Shown piece after piece: positions 32,288 through 43,798 of a stretch of 64,000 nucleotides of DNA (positions within the stretch are counted from its first letter, which is position 1; each line of letters begins with the position of its first letter). The stretch is from Ipomoea triloba (taxonomy: Eukaryota; Streptophyta; Magnoliopsida; Solanales; Convolvulaceae). Below the pieces are notes generated by a model, which saw nothing but the letters and a program-made list of their open reading frames with translations, was not told the origin of the DNA and did not search any database. The stretch is taken from the NCBI RefSeq assembly GCF_003576645.1, contig NC_044917.1, forward strand, positions 21,154,405 through 21,218,404, given 5' to 3'. The position numbers and the translations under genes are program-made.

Positions 32288-33628
32288 TGATGCTGTGAGT
32301 GTAGTGGAAGTGAATGTGAAGGTGGATGTGCGATATGGGGGGTGTTAAAACGAAGAGTCATAAACTCCCTGAGTGTCGTATCTCTCGCGGATGGCAAATT
32401 GGAGAATATACGGCTTTGCTACCTTGGTTTGTTTGAATAACGTTAAGTTGGAGCATGTGGATATTGGTAAAAAGGGAGTATTAAGAGGGCAAAGGTTGAT
32501 AAAATGAAGAAGTAAGCAAAGGGAAATAAGGGCGGATGGGGCTAAGATATCATGGAGATTGGTTCAAAGAGCAAGGTAGAGTGTTGATTTCTATTGAGTC
32601 ATGATTGAAGGAGCTTGGAACGTAGTCTTGAGTGGCGTCACACTCAAGCTCCCAATCCTCAGTCGGTTGGGGAATTTTATCGAACACTTTGTCTACAAGT
32701 TCCCTCCGGATCTCATCTTCTCAGATTGAGAGCGGGAGATGTGGGTAATGGGCTACATCTCTTTGCGATATCTCGCCAAAGAGATGATCCTATACTCTTG
32801 AAGAGATCGGGGCCCTCGATCTAACAAGATCACACAAAACTTACACACAAATTCAACATTCCCCAAAGAAATCAAACTCATTCATCAAATTAGATCATGA
32901 ACACTAATCATCCATTCAATCTAGCCCCTATCCTAGGGATTAGCCTCTCATAGGCTTTAACAACATCAAAGCATCAAAATAGAAAAGCATATCTACAAGA
33001 TCAATATATAAAGCAAACCACTTTAAGGAAAAAGGAAAGGTAAGAGGAAGCCAAAGAGAAAACAAGTCTTTAATGAAAGAAGTTACCCAAAAGATCTTCA
33101 AAGCTATGGAGATCTAGTTCTCTTCTCCAAGGAGCTCCTCCTCCTCTCCTAATCCTATCTAAACCTAACCTAAAATGTAGAATAGAAAAATGTGACCAAA
33201 AGACTCCTAAACCTAGCTGAAATGTCCCTTAAATACTAAAACATCACGCAGATTTTCTGGTGCCGCCCCACGTCTGCCACACGCGTGTGGACTGGCGTGG
33301 ACGGTTACTGGAATATTTCCACGCCAGCTCACACGCGTGTGAGGCTCGTGGGCGTGGTTTCTTCATTTTCGTTTCCTTTTATTGTTTCCAGTTTGGTCTT
33401 CGTGTGCTCCCATGTGGATTGATTCTTCCTTTCAATGGTTTATGCTCCCTTTCGGTTGATTTCAGCCTTCATTCTTGTGGGAATTCTTCAAAACACTCCG
33501 CACAGAACTTAATTGCAATTTGTTAGTAAAATACCATGTAAACACGTAATTGCACTCTCTAAGACTTGTTTTTAGCAAGAAATCAACTTAATAAGTTATA
33601 GATAAATAGGTACTTTTGGCGTCTATCA
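32288..33628 (-). repeat. 3' LTR of the gypsy element
   Basis: 1341 bp, the same length as its partner. Contains the cacacgcgtgtgg...ctcacacgcgtgtgagg module at about 33278-33345. Confidence 0.95.
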
Positions 33629-35122
33629 AAGTTTCCACACTTTAGATTGCTCGTCTACGAGCAAATTATACATTCAAAACCTTCTCATTTAGATGCCAAA
33701 AGTATCTATGCCAAACATATGCTCAATGATAAACATTCATTCAAAACACAATCTACCAGGAGATGTGAAATCCTTCACAATATCTTCAAGGAATGATAAA
33801 AATGTGCCATACACTGCTATGAATATTCAAACAAAGCGAAACCCCTGTTGGTCACAAGTTGGACAGTTAATTAGTTTTCACAGCATCAAGCATGCAGTCC
33901 AAAATTTCATTCACCTCTCATTGTGCAAAGGCCTTAAGCTGATCCCCCTAGTGGGAACGATGTACAAAACCTAATCAATCGGCCTCCCTTATCGCCAAAG
34001 CCCAACGTAAAAGTAAGTGAAAATAGATCCATGGGCCTCTCTCCGCCAGTGGCTTGGGCGGTTACTCATTTTTCTCACTTCTTAGGGTAACATCGTCAAG
34101 CAACCCGACTTCACATGGAGCTCCATGCTTTTTCGAAGGCAGTGCAATGGGTGCTTGAATCCTAGCGAAGCGGCTTCCCTCATCTCAATTTTCTCATCTC
34201 CTAGGGTCATTTTATTATGAGCAACCGACTCCAGATATAACATTTGTGTATTTAGGAGACTATGGTTGTTCACCACCTAGCGAGATGGCTTTCCTCGTAT
34301 CTTATCTCGGGGATTGGCCTTTTTGCCTTTTCTACTCATTTCTCCGAATAACAACCCCTCATGCCTTTTACTTGGGAAGCGGGGATATTTCACTCAATAC
34401 TCACAGAAAGCTCTCCTTTTGCCCCATGTTCTATTCTAAGATTATTCAATTCCGGGCTTCGCTTAACTTATCTTTCTGAAATTAGGGGTTGCACACTCCC
34501 ACTTCGAGAGATGCTTAACTAAGGTCTTTACAAAATATGAGGTGAATACCACACAAGCATACAACTGATCAAAATTTTAAAGGTCAAGGTAGGGGTACTT
34601 CCAAGGTTATTCAAAGAGTAAACTTTTTGGCACAGATTTAGCATTCTCCAAAGATAGAATGAATAACAACACATACTTGTGGCTTGATTATCTTTCAAAA
34701 TGAGATAGGGCTCTTAATTAAGATTTTCATTTCAAGCACAGCTCTTTCCACACTTTAGACCAAACATCGTCCTCGATGTTGACTTAGAATGTAATAACAT
34801 AGAAAAACAACAAAGCATGCATTTTTCCACACTTTAAAATGAAAACATAAGGCTCGCATAATAGATAAACAAGGGATAAGAGGTGGATGACCTAGTATGC
34901 ATCCCATGTCATGTTGCTCAGAATGCTTGGATGAATAATTCTCATGTTCTTACAACGAGATCTGCACGGAGATATGGAATCTACAATAGGGAATTTCAAC
35001 TCGGATGTTATTTTGACACAATAAAGTAAGGATAGTAATAAAGCATGGTAAATAACGGGTTGCCTCCCGGTCAGCTCTACGTTTAACGTCTTTAGCCCGA
35101 CGAAATTGTCATGAAGATAGTG
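33629..35122 (-). other. Non-coding 3' region of the gypsy
   Basis: About 1.5 kb between the integrase and the 3' LTR. No env-like frame seen. Short near-repeats of a tctcatctcctaggg/agcgaagcggcttcc kind occur at 34050-34310. The polypurine tract (AAAGTGTGGAAACTT on the minus strand) adjoins the LTR. Confidence 0.6.
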
Positions 35123-36289
35123 CTATTCATCTGTCCAGGGTACTAGCCTGCAACACTGGACTGTCCCCTGCGTATTTTCCGTTCCATAGTATTTCTTGAC
35201 TTGGTGGCCGTTTACCTTAAAAGATCCTTTTTCTGGATGCGTGATCTCCAAGGTTCCATAAGGAAATACCTTTGTAACAATATAAGGCCCCGTCCATCTT
35301 GATTTAAGTTTCCCAGGAAACAATCGCAGTCTGGAATTGAATAATAGCACCTTATCTCCCTCAATGAATTCTTTGTTTTTCCTAATATGCATGTCGTGGT
35401 AAAACTTGGATCGTTTCTTGTAAGATCTGGATGTCTCATAGGCCAGCAAACGCCATTCTTCCAATTCATTCAGTTGAAACATTCGCTCCTGCCCTGCTAT
35501 GAATAGATTTTCATTTAGTTTTTTAATGGCCCAATACGCCTTATGCTCGATTTCAACTGGAAGGTGACATGTTTTGCCATATACCAATCGGTATGGAGTA
35601 GTTCCTATTGGCGTCTTATAAGCAGTCCGGAAAGCCCATAAAGCATCATTAAGCTTGTCAACCCAATCCTTCCTATGCCGAGCTACTGTCTTTTCCAATA
35701 TGGCCTTAATATCTCTATTTGCATTCTCAACTTGCCCGGTAGTCTGAGGATGATACGGGACTCCTCCTCGGTGTTGTATACCTTGCTTTTGAAGTAATCT
35801 CCGCATGGGTACATTCCGGAAGTGTGTCCCCCTATCGCTAATCACAATCCGCGGTACTCCAAATCTTGTGAATAATCTCTTTAGAAATCTTGTTACACTT
35901 CTTGCGTCATTGTTCCGAAGTGCTTCTGCTTCAACCCATTTGGAGACATAATCCACTGCAATAAGGATATATTTGAAACCTTTGGAATCCGGAAATGGCC
36001 CTGCAAAGTCTAGTCCCCATATATCAAAAATTTCGCACGCTAGGATCTAGTTTTGCGGCATTTCGTCTTTTCCAGTAATATTCCCAGTTCGCTGACATCT
36101 ATCACAGTTTCTGACACAGATTTGAGCATCCCAAAATATTGAGGGCTAGTAGAATCCTACTTCAAGCGCTCTCCTAGCAGTTCTGTTAGCTGAGTGATGG
36201 CATTCTCCAAGAATCTCATGTCCTTCAGCCTCTGTAACACATCGTCGAATTATTTGATCCGCGCATACTTTAAAGAGGTATGGCTCGTC
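35123..36289 (-). pseudogene. Gypsy integrase
   Basis: HHCC zinc-binding part (HEILGECHHSANRTARRALE ... [12 protein letters not shown]) near 36080-36240, with stops, then the catalytic core: [15 protein letters not shown] and [11 protein letters not shown], with exactly 35 residues between the second Asp and the Glu. The last 277 codons (35123-35956) are open and end in a C-terminal domain ([30 protein letters not shown]). It would join element DNA to the host chromosome. No chromodomain is visible, which agrees with a non-chromovirus group. Confidence 0.9.
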
Positions 36290-36596
36290 CTAGAAATAGT
36301 ATCGAGATTCTGCTATTAACTTTCTCCGGGCATGTGTATTTAAAAATTCCGGTAACTCTCCCCCTACAAGGTAGTTAGCCAGATCTGCATACCAAGGTGT
36401 GAGATAGAGACCCATCAGCTTTTCCTCTGGAAAATATTCATTCACATCCCCAATCATATCCTGTCCTTTCTCATTCTCTAACCTTGACAAATGATCTGCT
36501 GCACTGTTTTCAACTACTTTTTGGTCCACGATAGTCACATCAAATTCTTGCAATAGCAAAATCCATCTGATCAACCTTGGTTTTGCTTCAGGTTTA
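36290..36596 (-). pseudogene. Gypsy RNase H, C-terminal part
   Basis: [29 protein letters not shown] and the linker up to the integrase. The N-terminal half of RNase H lies at 49272-49600 on the far side of the copia insertion, and the reading continues across the gacat target duplication. Confidence 0.85.
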
Positions 36597-36601
36597 GACA
36601 T

Positions 36602-38224
36602 TGTTGGTCCCAAGGGGATGGGGTACAAGTCTAGAGGGGGGGGGGGTGAATGGACTTGTATAAGATTTTGCAAATCTTTTCGACCTCTCGTGTGTATTGT
36701 ACTTAGGATGTTTAGGTCCGACACATCACAAGACGAAGACAAAGTTTTATGCGCAGCGGAAAAGTTATCCCCTTTTAATTAGCACGAGTTTGAGTTAGTT
36801 CGAGAGGTGTGGTTATATGCAGTGCAGATCGAGAGATAGGTTAGTGAGAGATAAAAGTAGAAAGTAAATGCGAGAGAGATTTTTAAGTGGTTCGGCCAAC
36901 CCGCCTACGTCCACTCTTCTTCTAGAAACTCCCTAGAAGGATTGCACTAAAACTTCCCTTTTTAGTACAATATCGAGCGCTTGAGCTTTGATCACGAAAC
37001 CCGCCTCAAGCCTCAGGTTTTTCGCCCCGCTTCTTTTTACTCCACCTCTCGAGCACTTGAGCTTTGATCACCAAGCCCGCCTCAAGCCTCAGGATCTTCA
37101 CAAGACAGCTCCCAGGTTGCTCCGCCTCTTCTTGCCTTCTCCAAAGCAAGGTTGTTCCGGCTGTCACAGCTTGTGTGTAACAATCTCCAATCTGACCAAA
37201 AGCTTTCGTTGAATGATCTTCCTTGTAGTAGTTGAAGCTTTGTAACTCTCTCAAACACTAAGATGTGTTTTCTCGCAGTTGTGAATATCAAGGATGATAT
37301 TCCAGATTAAGCACTTGCACTTTGAACGTTTGAATTAGACACCTCTTTCTTATCGATCAATTCACTAACTCTTTTCTGCTTGTGTCTTCACGCCCTTGTA
37401 TATGAGAGTTGAGGAATAATTCCGTTGGAGGGAAAATTATTCCATTTGAAATCTGTCTCCCATGCTGATCATGGGACTTGCATATTTTTAGCATATTTCA
37501 TGGAGTGGTGGTCTTGTAACTTGAGCCTTTTGTCTTGTAGTGAATATCCCATATTCCACTATCTTGAGTCCATGCTCCACTTACTTCTTTTGGCAAAAGT
37601 TACTCTTTTTATATTCCCATTGATCCTCGTTTTAGGGAATAAGACCGACCTTGGATTGGTGCACTTTCTATCCGTTTGTTGTGGAATTCTGACGTGGCAT
37701 CCACTTCCGGCTGTTCTAAGCTCCCATAATATTCTTTCGGCACCTCCTTAATATTTTATCTCCATGATATTCTTCTTCTCCAAACTTGGATTACTTTTAT
37801 CCATGCGTGTTGACTGCCATTCAGTCCTTTGGAGAAGTACCAGTTCATCGAGACCAATGTTGACGTCTCGACTACTTGATGTCTCGTTCCTATGTCTCGA
37901 ACTGGATTGATGTCTCGAGAGATTCCATCTCTCGAACTCTGCTTATGTCTCGAGACTTAGTTGATGTCTCGCAGACCCTTATTCCTCTAGTGATGTCTCG
38001 TGCCTTCTTCTGATCTATCTATAAGCTTACAACACGAAACTTCTAAGATGTTCAAACAAGTTTACCTTAAGCTTAAATATTTCCCGAGTTGAGCTCAATT
38101 ACCCGGTTGTATTTTCGCTCTTAATTTACTTGTCGAACATACAAGTATTTCCTATCTATCGAGACTTAGGGGATTGTGAATTACATTTGGTATCAACAAA
38201 ACCTATTACAATATGTTCCTAACA
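36602..38224 (-). repeat. 3' LTR of the SIRE-like copia (1623 bp)
   Basis: Full LTR; the polypurine tract AAAAAGGGGAAATT (minus strand) adjoins 38224. It contains a cluster of seven or eight tgatgtctcg-like repeats at 37860-38010. Confidence 0.93.
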
Positions 38225-38498
38225 ATTTCCCCTTTTTGATGATGCCAACACTATACTTACTTATATGGCTGATTTTCAAGAAAATAAACGTTGATTTTAT
38301 TTTCAGCGCATACAGTAAGTTTGACAAGGAAACTAATCTGCTAAAACATGAAGTAAAAACTCACGCAACACCCTCAACAAAAGATATATATATTAAGATT
38401 AAGGGAATGTTTTACATGGAAACTACTTCGCAGAAAAGTTAAAAGAAAACAAAGAACAACATAAAGGTATTTCAAGAATGCATGTAGACATCGAGAGC

Positions 38499-41138
38499 TT
38501 ACTGCTTGTCTGCTTTCCTCTTCTCGTTGATAGCTGCTCGTGTCTTGATGGGGTCTTTAGAGTTTACCAGATTTAGGTAGTCATCTGATACATCAAGGTG
38601 AAGGTAGTTGATGAAGGCTTCACCTATGAAACTCCCTTCGATTACCCCATCTCTCCACCATTCGATGCATTCACTAGCAGTGAGGCCACTGTGAGAAGAT
38701 AAGTCAGTTTTGTTGAGAAGACTTACGATGATTTCATTTAGATATTCTGTCGTGTCTTCCTTGATGCCCATTCTGTAGTCTCTCATAAATTGCTCATCTT
38801 TCTTCTCCTTGGCCGTTTGTTGTTCTTGCCTCTTTCTTCTCCTTTCTCTGTCTTCTTCTCTTCTCTTCTCAAACTCCAGTGTACGCTGGACCCTTAGATT
38901 CTCCTGCCTCTTGGCTTCCTCCAGTGCCTTACTAGATGTTCTTGGAACTTTCGGAGGAGGTCCAGTGGTTAAGGGTTCACTGGCTGCCCTTTTCTTGCTG
39001 GTTGATGTCCCTCTTAATCCCTGATGCCCTTGATTTCCCCCCTTGTTGGCATCATCCATACGAGAAAGAAGAGTGGACATACCTTCAAAAAGTGATTGAA
39101 GTTGAGCAGGTACTTGGTTCGACAGGTCATCGAGTAGTGCCTTGATCATATCTTGTCGAACTTCGCTGGAGTTCTGGAATGCTTGAAGCTCATCTCTCAA
39201 TTCTGCCACCGCTGCCTTTGCGTCTGTAGCTTCTGCTCGAGCTTCTGCAGCCTCATTTGTGGCTCGTCTAGCTGCATCTTCCGCACAAGCAAGTTGTTCC
39301 AACAGCTCCTCATGATTGGATAGAGCCGTGTGCTCAGAATCAGCAAGCGGCAATGATTTGAAATGGAGAAAATTGACCTTTTGCTCAATCTAGGCTGTCT
39401 TTTGAGAGTGATCGGACATGAATTGGCACACCTCGCCAATGAAAGCTTCTTCGGCCTGTCGATCATAATCAGAAGTAGGAGAAGAAGGTGGAGAAGTACC
39501 TTTAGAGTGAGGGGAATTGGGTGCTTCCAGATTTCCACCCATGGTTTGTAACTGTGAGTCCACCTCTCGATTATGTGTCTGAGGGTCAGCAGGGACACTG
39601 GGATCAGAGCTTGAAGGTAGCTCCATGTCAGGCGCTTCCTGGTTTCCACCTGAGGGATGGATCACTTCTCGCTCATCACCTCTCGAACCTGGAACCTCAG
39701 CTTCAATTTCTGGTGGGATTGGATCAGCTAAGGAAGGAACTTCCGTGTTGGATGCTTCCCGGTTTCCATCCAATTGAAGATCCTCCTCAGTGTTACCTCT
39801 CGAACCAGAGCTGGGAACTTGATCATCTGCCGGAGGAATTGGATTTGAGGAGGGAGGCTGTGCATTGATAGGTGCTTCCTGGTTTCCACCATTGATGGGA
39901 ACATCTACCCCCTCAGTACCTCTCGAACCAGCAGGACTTGGAACTGTCTGCTCAGTTTGCTCATCAGGCGGCACCTTAGTCTGCTCAGGAGAGTCAGGAA
40001 TCACGATTGGTTCAGGAGCAGCTGGTACACTCCACCTCTGCCTATCAAACATTCTGGCCGCAAAGGTGGATGCCGTGTCATTTGGTAGCAGGAATGGAGA
40101 TGCCTGCTCCATGTGGATTGAAAAGCCCGGCAGTGTGAGTAAAGGAATTTCACCCTCTCGAACTGTCTATGCCGCGTCGGTGTCAACAAAGGGTGTGGAC
40201 TCAGGAGCTGGCAGAAGTAAGATGGAGTTGGGTTCTGCCTCAAGTGCTTCAGAGTTCTTGGATTCACCTCTCGAAGCTGCTACCTGTGCGTCCAGAGCAG
40301 AATCACGAACTTGGGACAAAGGAATTGCTGCCGTTGCTATTGGATTTTCAGGATCATCCCTTGCAATTCCTGAGGTCTCCCCTGGACCTCTCGTGTCCTC
40401 TACTTGATGTCCCAAGGATAGAGCAGTAGCGAGCCTGACATCTTCTTGGAATTTTGCTTCTAGTTCAGGATCCAACTCAGGCTCGTCTTCTTGTACATCA
40501 ACAGCTATGCCCTTCCCTTTGTCAGAATGCCCAAGATTTCTCTTGGTCACATGCATTTCATGGGCTAGCTCTTGTAATTCATTGGCTGGGATTTCGGTAA
40601 GATTTAGCCAATTCAGTACAAAGATTTCCTCAGCTTCCATTTCTGCTGCCTGAGCTACTAGTTGGTGAAAAGGACCTGTTCTCCAGTTGATCCAACGAAG
40701 TACTCTGGAGAAGTCATCCAAGATTACATCAGTTTCAGCACTAGGTTCCAACTGAGTAGCTACTTCTTCTTCCACATCAATCTGCCCCGCAGATTGATCT
40801 TCCATAACATGTGCATCTTGCACAGTCTGCTCACTGATCTCTCGGTCCTGATTAGAGAGATCGTCACCTGGCTCCACATTCGCTATCACTCTGGCTATAG
40901 ACCCTTCAACTTGAGCAGATTCATTTGCTGTTAACTCCACATTCTGAGCACTTTGCACTGGGTCCCTGACCACAGTGCCCTGATCATCAGCAACAGTCTC
41001 TGAAACGTCGTCTCGAACATCCTCTGCTGAAACTGTTATCTCTCGAACCACCTCTCGTGGTTCCTCAGCATCACCCTGCACTGGATCACTGATCCCAGTG
41101 CCTTCAAACTCTCGAGTGTCCTCCCGAGACATATCCAC
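38499..41138 (-). pseudogene. Env-position ORF, second part (coiled coil, tandem repeats)
   Basis: One reading frame interrupted by two TAG codons (40167-40169, 39390-39392). Segment 40167-41138 is acidic. Segment 39390-40112 has about four imperfect repeats of some 40-45 residues centred on GSRG and GGNQEAP with PIPPA-type stretches. Segment 38499-39353 has an alanine-rich coiled coil (CAEDAARRATNEAAEARAEA), basic clusters (KKRAASEP, RERRRKRQEQQ) and a conserved-looking C-terminus (LTASECIEWWRDGVIEGSF). No signal peptide or membrane segment is visible. SIRE-type elements are known to carry an env-like ORF at this place; whether this one encodes an envelope is doubtful. Confidence 0.6.
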
Positions 41139-41173
41139 AGACTCATCAGCAGCACCAGCACCAGCATCAACAT

Positions 41174-42277
41174 TCAGTTCAACAAATATCTCACCTGAGA
41201 TGGACCGGTAGGGGGTACTCTCTCAACCTCAGCGGCCATTGTAGCCTGAGGTTCCCCCTGGGCTTGTGCCCTGTCCTCGAATGGTACTGGAATAACAGAG
41301 GGTGTCACCTCTCGAGTCTTGGTGACAGCATCAGACTTGGCTTTCTTAGTCTTCCTTGGTAGAACAACCCTCTTAATCAATACACCCAGTGGTGCATCAT
41401 CAGAATCCTCCTCGACAGATTGGGCTTTCCTCTTGCCCTTTCCCTTAGGCTTTGAGGGAGAGGGTGCAATCTTTACACCCTTGGACTTTGGAGCTTGAGA
41501 TTTCGTCCTACCCATATAGGTATTTCGATGAATCTCTCTCCCTTCCCTCAATTGCAAACCTTTCAAACTCAACAAATATTGAACAACAAAACCGAAACCA
41601 ACCTTTTTATTAATCGACTGGTTGGTGTTTGAAACTGAGCCTTGCACTTGCTGCTTTAGGAAGTTGAAGATGATGTGTGCCCAGTCCATTTGAACGTTGT
41701 TCCAGATGGCATGGAGGATTTTGAGGATGTCCAGATTGATCTCATCGGTTCCAGATACCTTGCTGAGGATGAATTTCATGATGAGATCAGCTGCGATAGC
41801 AAACCTCTCCTTCAGATGGTATTTGCGGAGGGCAGAGGTTGCGCTGGACGGTGCATTCTCCAATCGGATTTTGTCCCAAAAAGCTTGCTTGTTCAAACTG
41901 TAATCCGAGAGGTTTTTGACTGCCTCTTCTGATGCGGCAAAGTCGAACGCAGCTCTTAGGTCACCCACGGAGGTTGTAATATCAATCTCGTTGAATCGGC
42001 TCTCAATCTTCCCCTTAGTGACCTTAGCGTTTGCGAACCATTCGGTGAAGTCGAGGTCGTGGATGGTTCGATAATCATGAGTCATGTATTTCATGAGCCC
42101 GGCCTTCTCGAACTTCTTGAGGACCTTCTTTGTCTGCTTTGGGTTCGTCGAGTGATTGATGAATCCATCTCTGTCAAGGATACTCCCCGCCTTGACTTGC
42201 TTGATGAGAGTTCGAATGTGGTCTAACTCCCTCTGGTAAGCTTCGGAAGATGAGGTTGATGATGAATCGGACGCCAT
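41174..42277 (-). pseudogene. Env-position ORF, first part
   Basis: Starts MASDSSSTSSSEAYQRELDH at 42277. It contains a folded-looking domain (FTEWFANAKVTKGKIESRFN, AFWDKIRLENAP, LDILKILHAIWNN), then a lysine-rich tail (KPKGKGKRKAQ, PRKTKKAKSD). The middle is reminiscent of the plant transposon protein domain found in retroelement extra ORFs, but I cannot confirm that. Near 41190 a frame change leads into the frame of 41138-38499; a donor-like cagGTGAGA lies there, so splicing is an alternative to a frameshift. Confidence 0.55.
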
Positions 42278-43293
42278 TGTTGAAAGCTTGGTGTTTTGGA
42301 GGGAATGTTTACAGTGTTTGGAATTTGGGGATTTTGGGTATTCGGTTTGAGCTTGAATCCGGGTAAGGATGATGAATTTGGCTTTTATATCTTGTGGATT
42401 CGGGTTGGATATATGGGTAGGGTTGAGAGTTTGACCCGACAAGTAATCCCGGTTGATTTAAAAGAAGTGAAAAGTCAGAAATACCCTTTTATAACGGTTA
42501 GGAATATAACATATGGTAAGGGTATTTTGGTAAAGGATGTGACGGTTTTAGATTCAACATAGTGGGGTAATAAAATTAAGATATCTTTATAAGCATGCTC
42601 CCACTAATCAAGATAGTGCCCTTAAAAATTGGAAACCGTTAGTAACCGAAGACCACATGGCTAATATTAAATTCCAAATTAACCGTTCCACATATATCCG
42701 TTGAATGCATCAGTTTCACCTTTCGAAGGTGACCACTCGACTGTACTAGTTTAAGGATCTTCTCCCTGAGTAATTGATCCCTAAACCTCCTTATTCCTCC
42801 GTCTTGATCTGGTTGAACCCATGGCAACATGTTCAAGTGGTTAGGATCTTCCCCCTGAGTGATTGATCCCTAACCCTCCTTATTCCTCCATTTTTGGGAT
42901 ACATATAGAGTTAGTTTGTTATCTTTCGAAGTGATCTCTCGAACTTCCCTTCTTCGAGACATAATGTATTTGAACAAACTAAGTATGTATCTCTGGAACT
43001 ACCTTTCGAACACAGATTGCAAGAAGAATAAGATTGATTCATCCAAAAGATATCACTTGGAATATTTCCTTAAATTCACTTAGTGATTTCCAAATACATT
43101 ACATATGAATCAATAAGCTATTTGATTCCTAGAGGTGCCTTTTAAGCAACAGAGATCCCTCCAGGTCTCAAACGTTAGAACATGAACTAGCCATCTATAA
43201 TCCTATTTATTCTAGTTACAGAACTAGAGGTGGCTAATTCTTCTTGTTCTTCTCTACCTCTCCACTGCTGCACTCCTCACTAGCTCCTTCTCC
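42278..43293 (-). other. Spacer between env-position ORF and small ORF
   Basis: No protein recognised. A near-perfect direct repeat of about 50 bp (gatctt..ccctgagt.attgatccctaa) occurs at about 42755-42805 and 42845-42895. Confidence 0.6.
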
Positions 43294-43599
43294 CTATCCC
43301 TTGGTTCTCCATTTGGTTGAGGGAGAGCCTTTTCCAGAATGTGCAGCTGTAGGAGTCCCACTTATATGAGACTCTTCTCCTGATTCCAGTATCCCATCAT
43401 TGTGGACCTCCACGCATTTGGGGATCCATTCACCTTGGATGGGAATAGGATACTTGCTTGGATTATCAGGAAACTCCGCAATCTGTTCACCCTTCGTTGA
43501 TTTTGGATAGTTTTCTCCTTGAAAGTCTTTGGACTTAACTGCCGATTTCCTTCCTCTATACCAGAATGGTACATCGTCTTTTCCTTTCTTCTTCTCCAT
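43294..43599 (-). CDS. Small hypothetical ORF between pol and env-position ORF (101 aa)
   Basis: Starts MEKKKGKDDVPFWYRGRKSA and ends SPSTKWRTKG; basic, with no family recognised. It is about 200 bases downstream of the pol stop, on the same strand. It may be part of the retroelement or chance; an overlapping frame (43362-43616) weakens the case. Confidence 0.3.
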   Translation of the reverse strand: MEKKKGKDDVPFWYRGRKSAVKSKDFQGENYPKSTKGEQIAEFPDNPSKYPIPIQGEWIPKCVEVHNDGILESGEESHISGTPTAAHSGKGSPSTKWRTKG

Positions 43600-43798
43600 G
43601 AAGAAGTCGATGACAAGAATTGATGGAGGAATACCTCTATTTATAGCTCAAAAACTTAAGCACTGTTGAGTCACGAGATGCTAAATGAATGACCATTCAA
43701 TGCTGTGTAACTTCAAAGCTGCCATAAAGTTGATAAAACCGCCCCTCACATGCGAAACAGTTCATGGCACTAAATACAAGGAGATAAGATTTGACCGT

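Noticed and set aside
32615..32824. 69-codon frame, repeated at 53452-53661
   Set aside because: It lies in both gypsy LTRs at the same place; LTR sequence, not a gene.
38809..40429. Plus-strand open frames opposite the env-position ORF
   Set aside because: Shadows of the minus-strand frame with no protein family.
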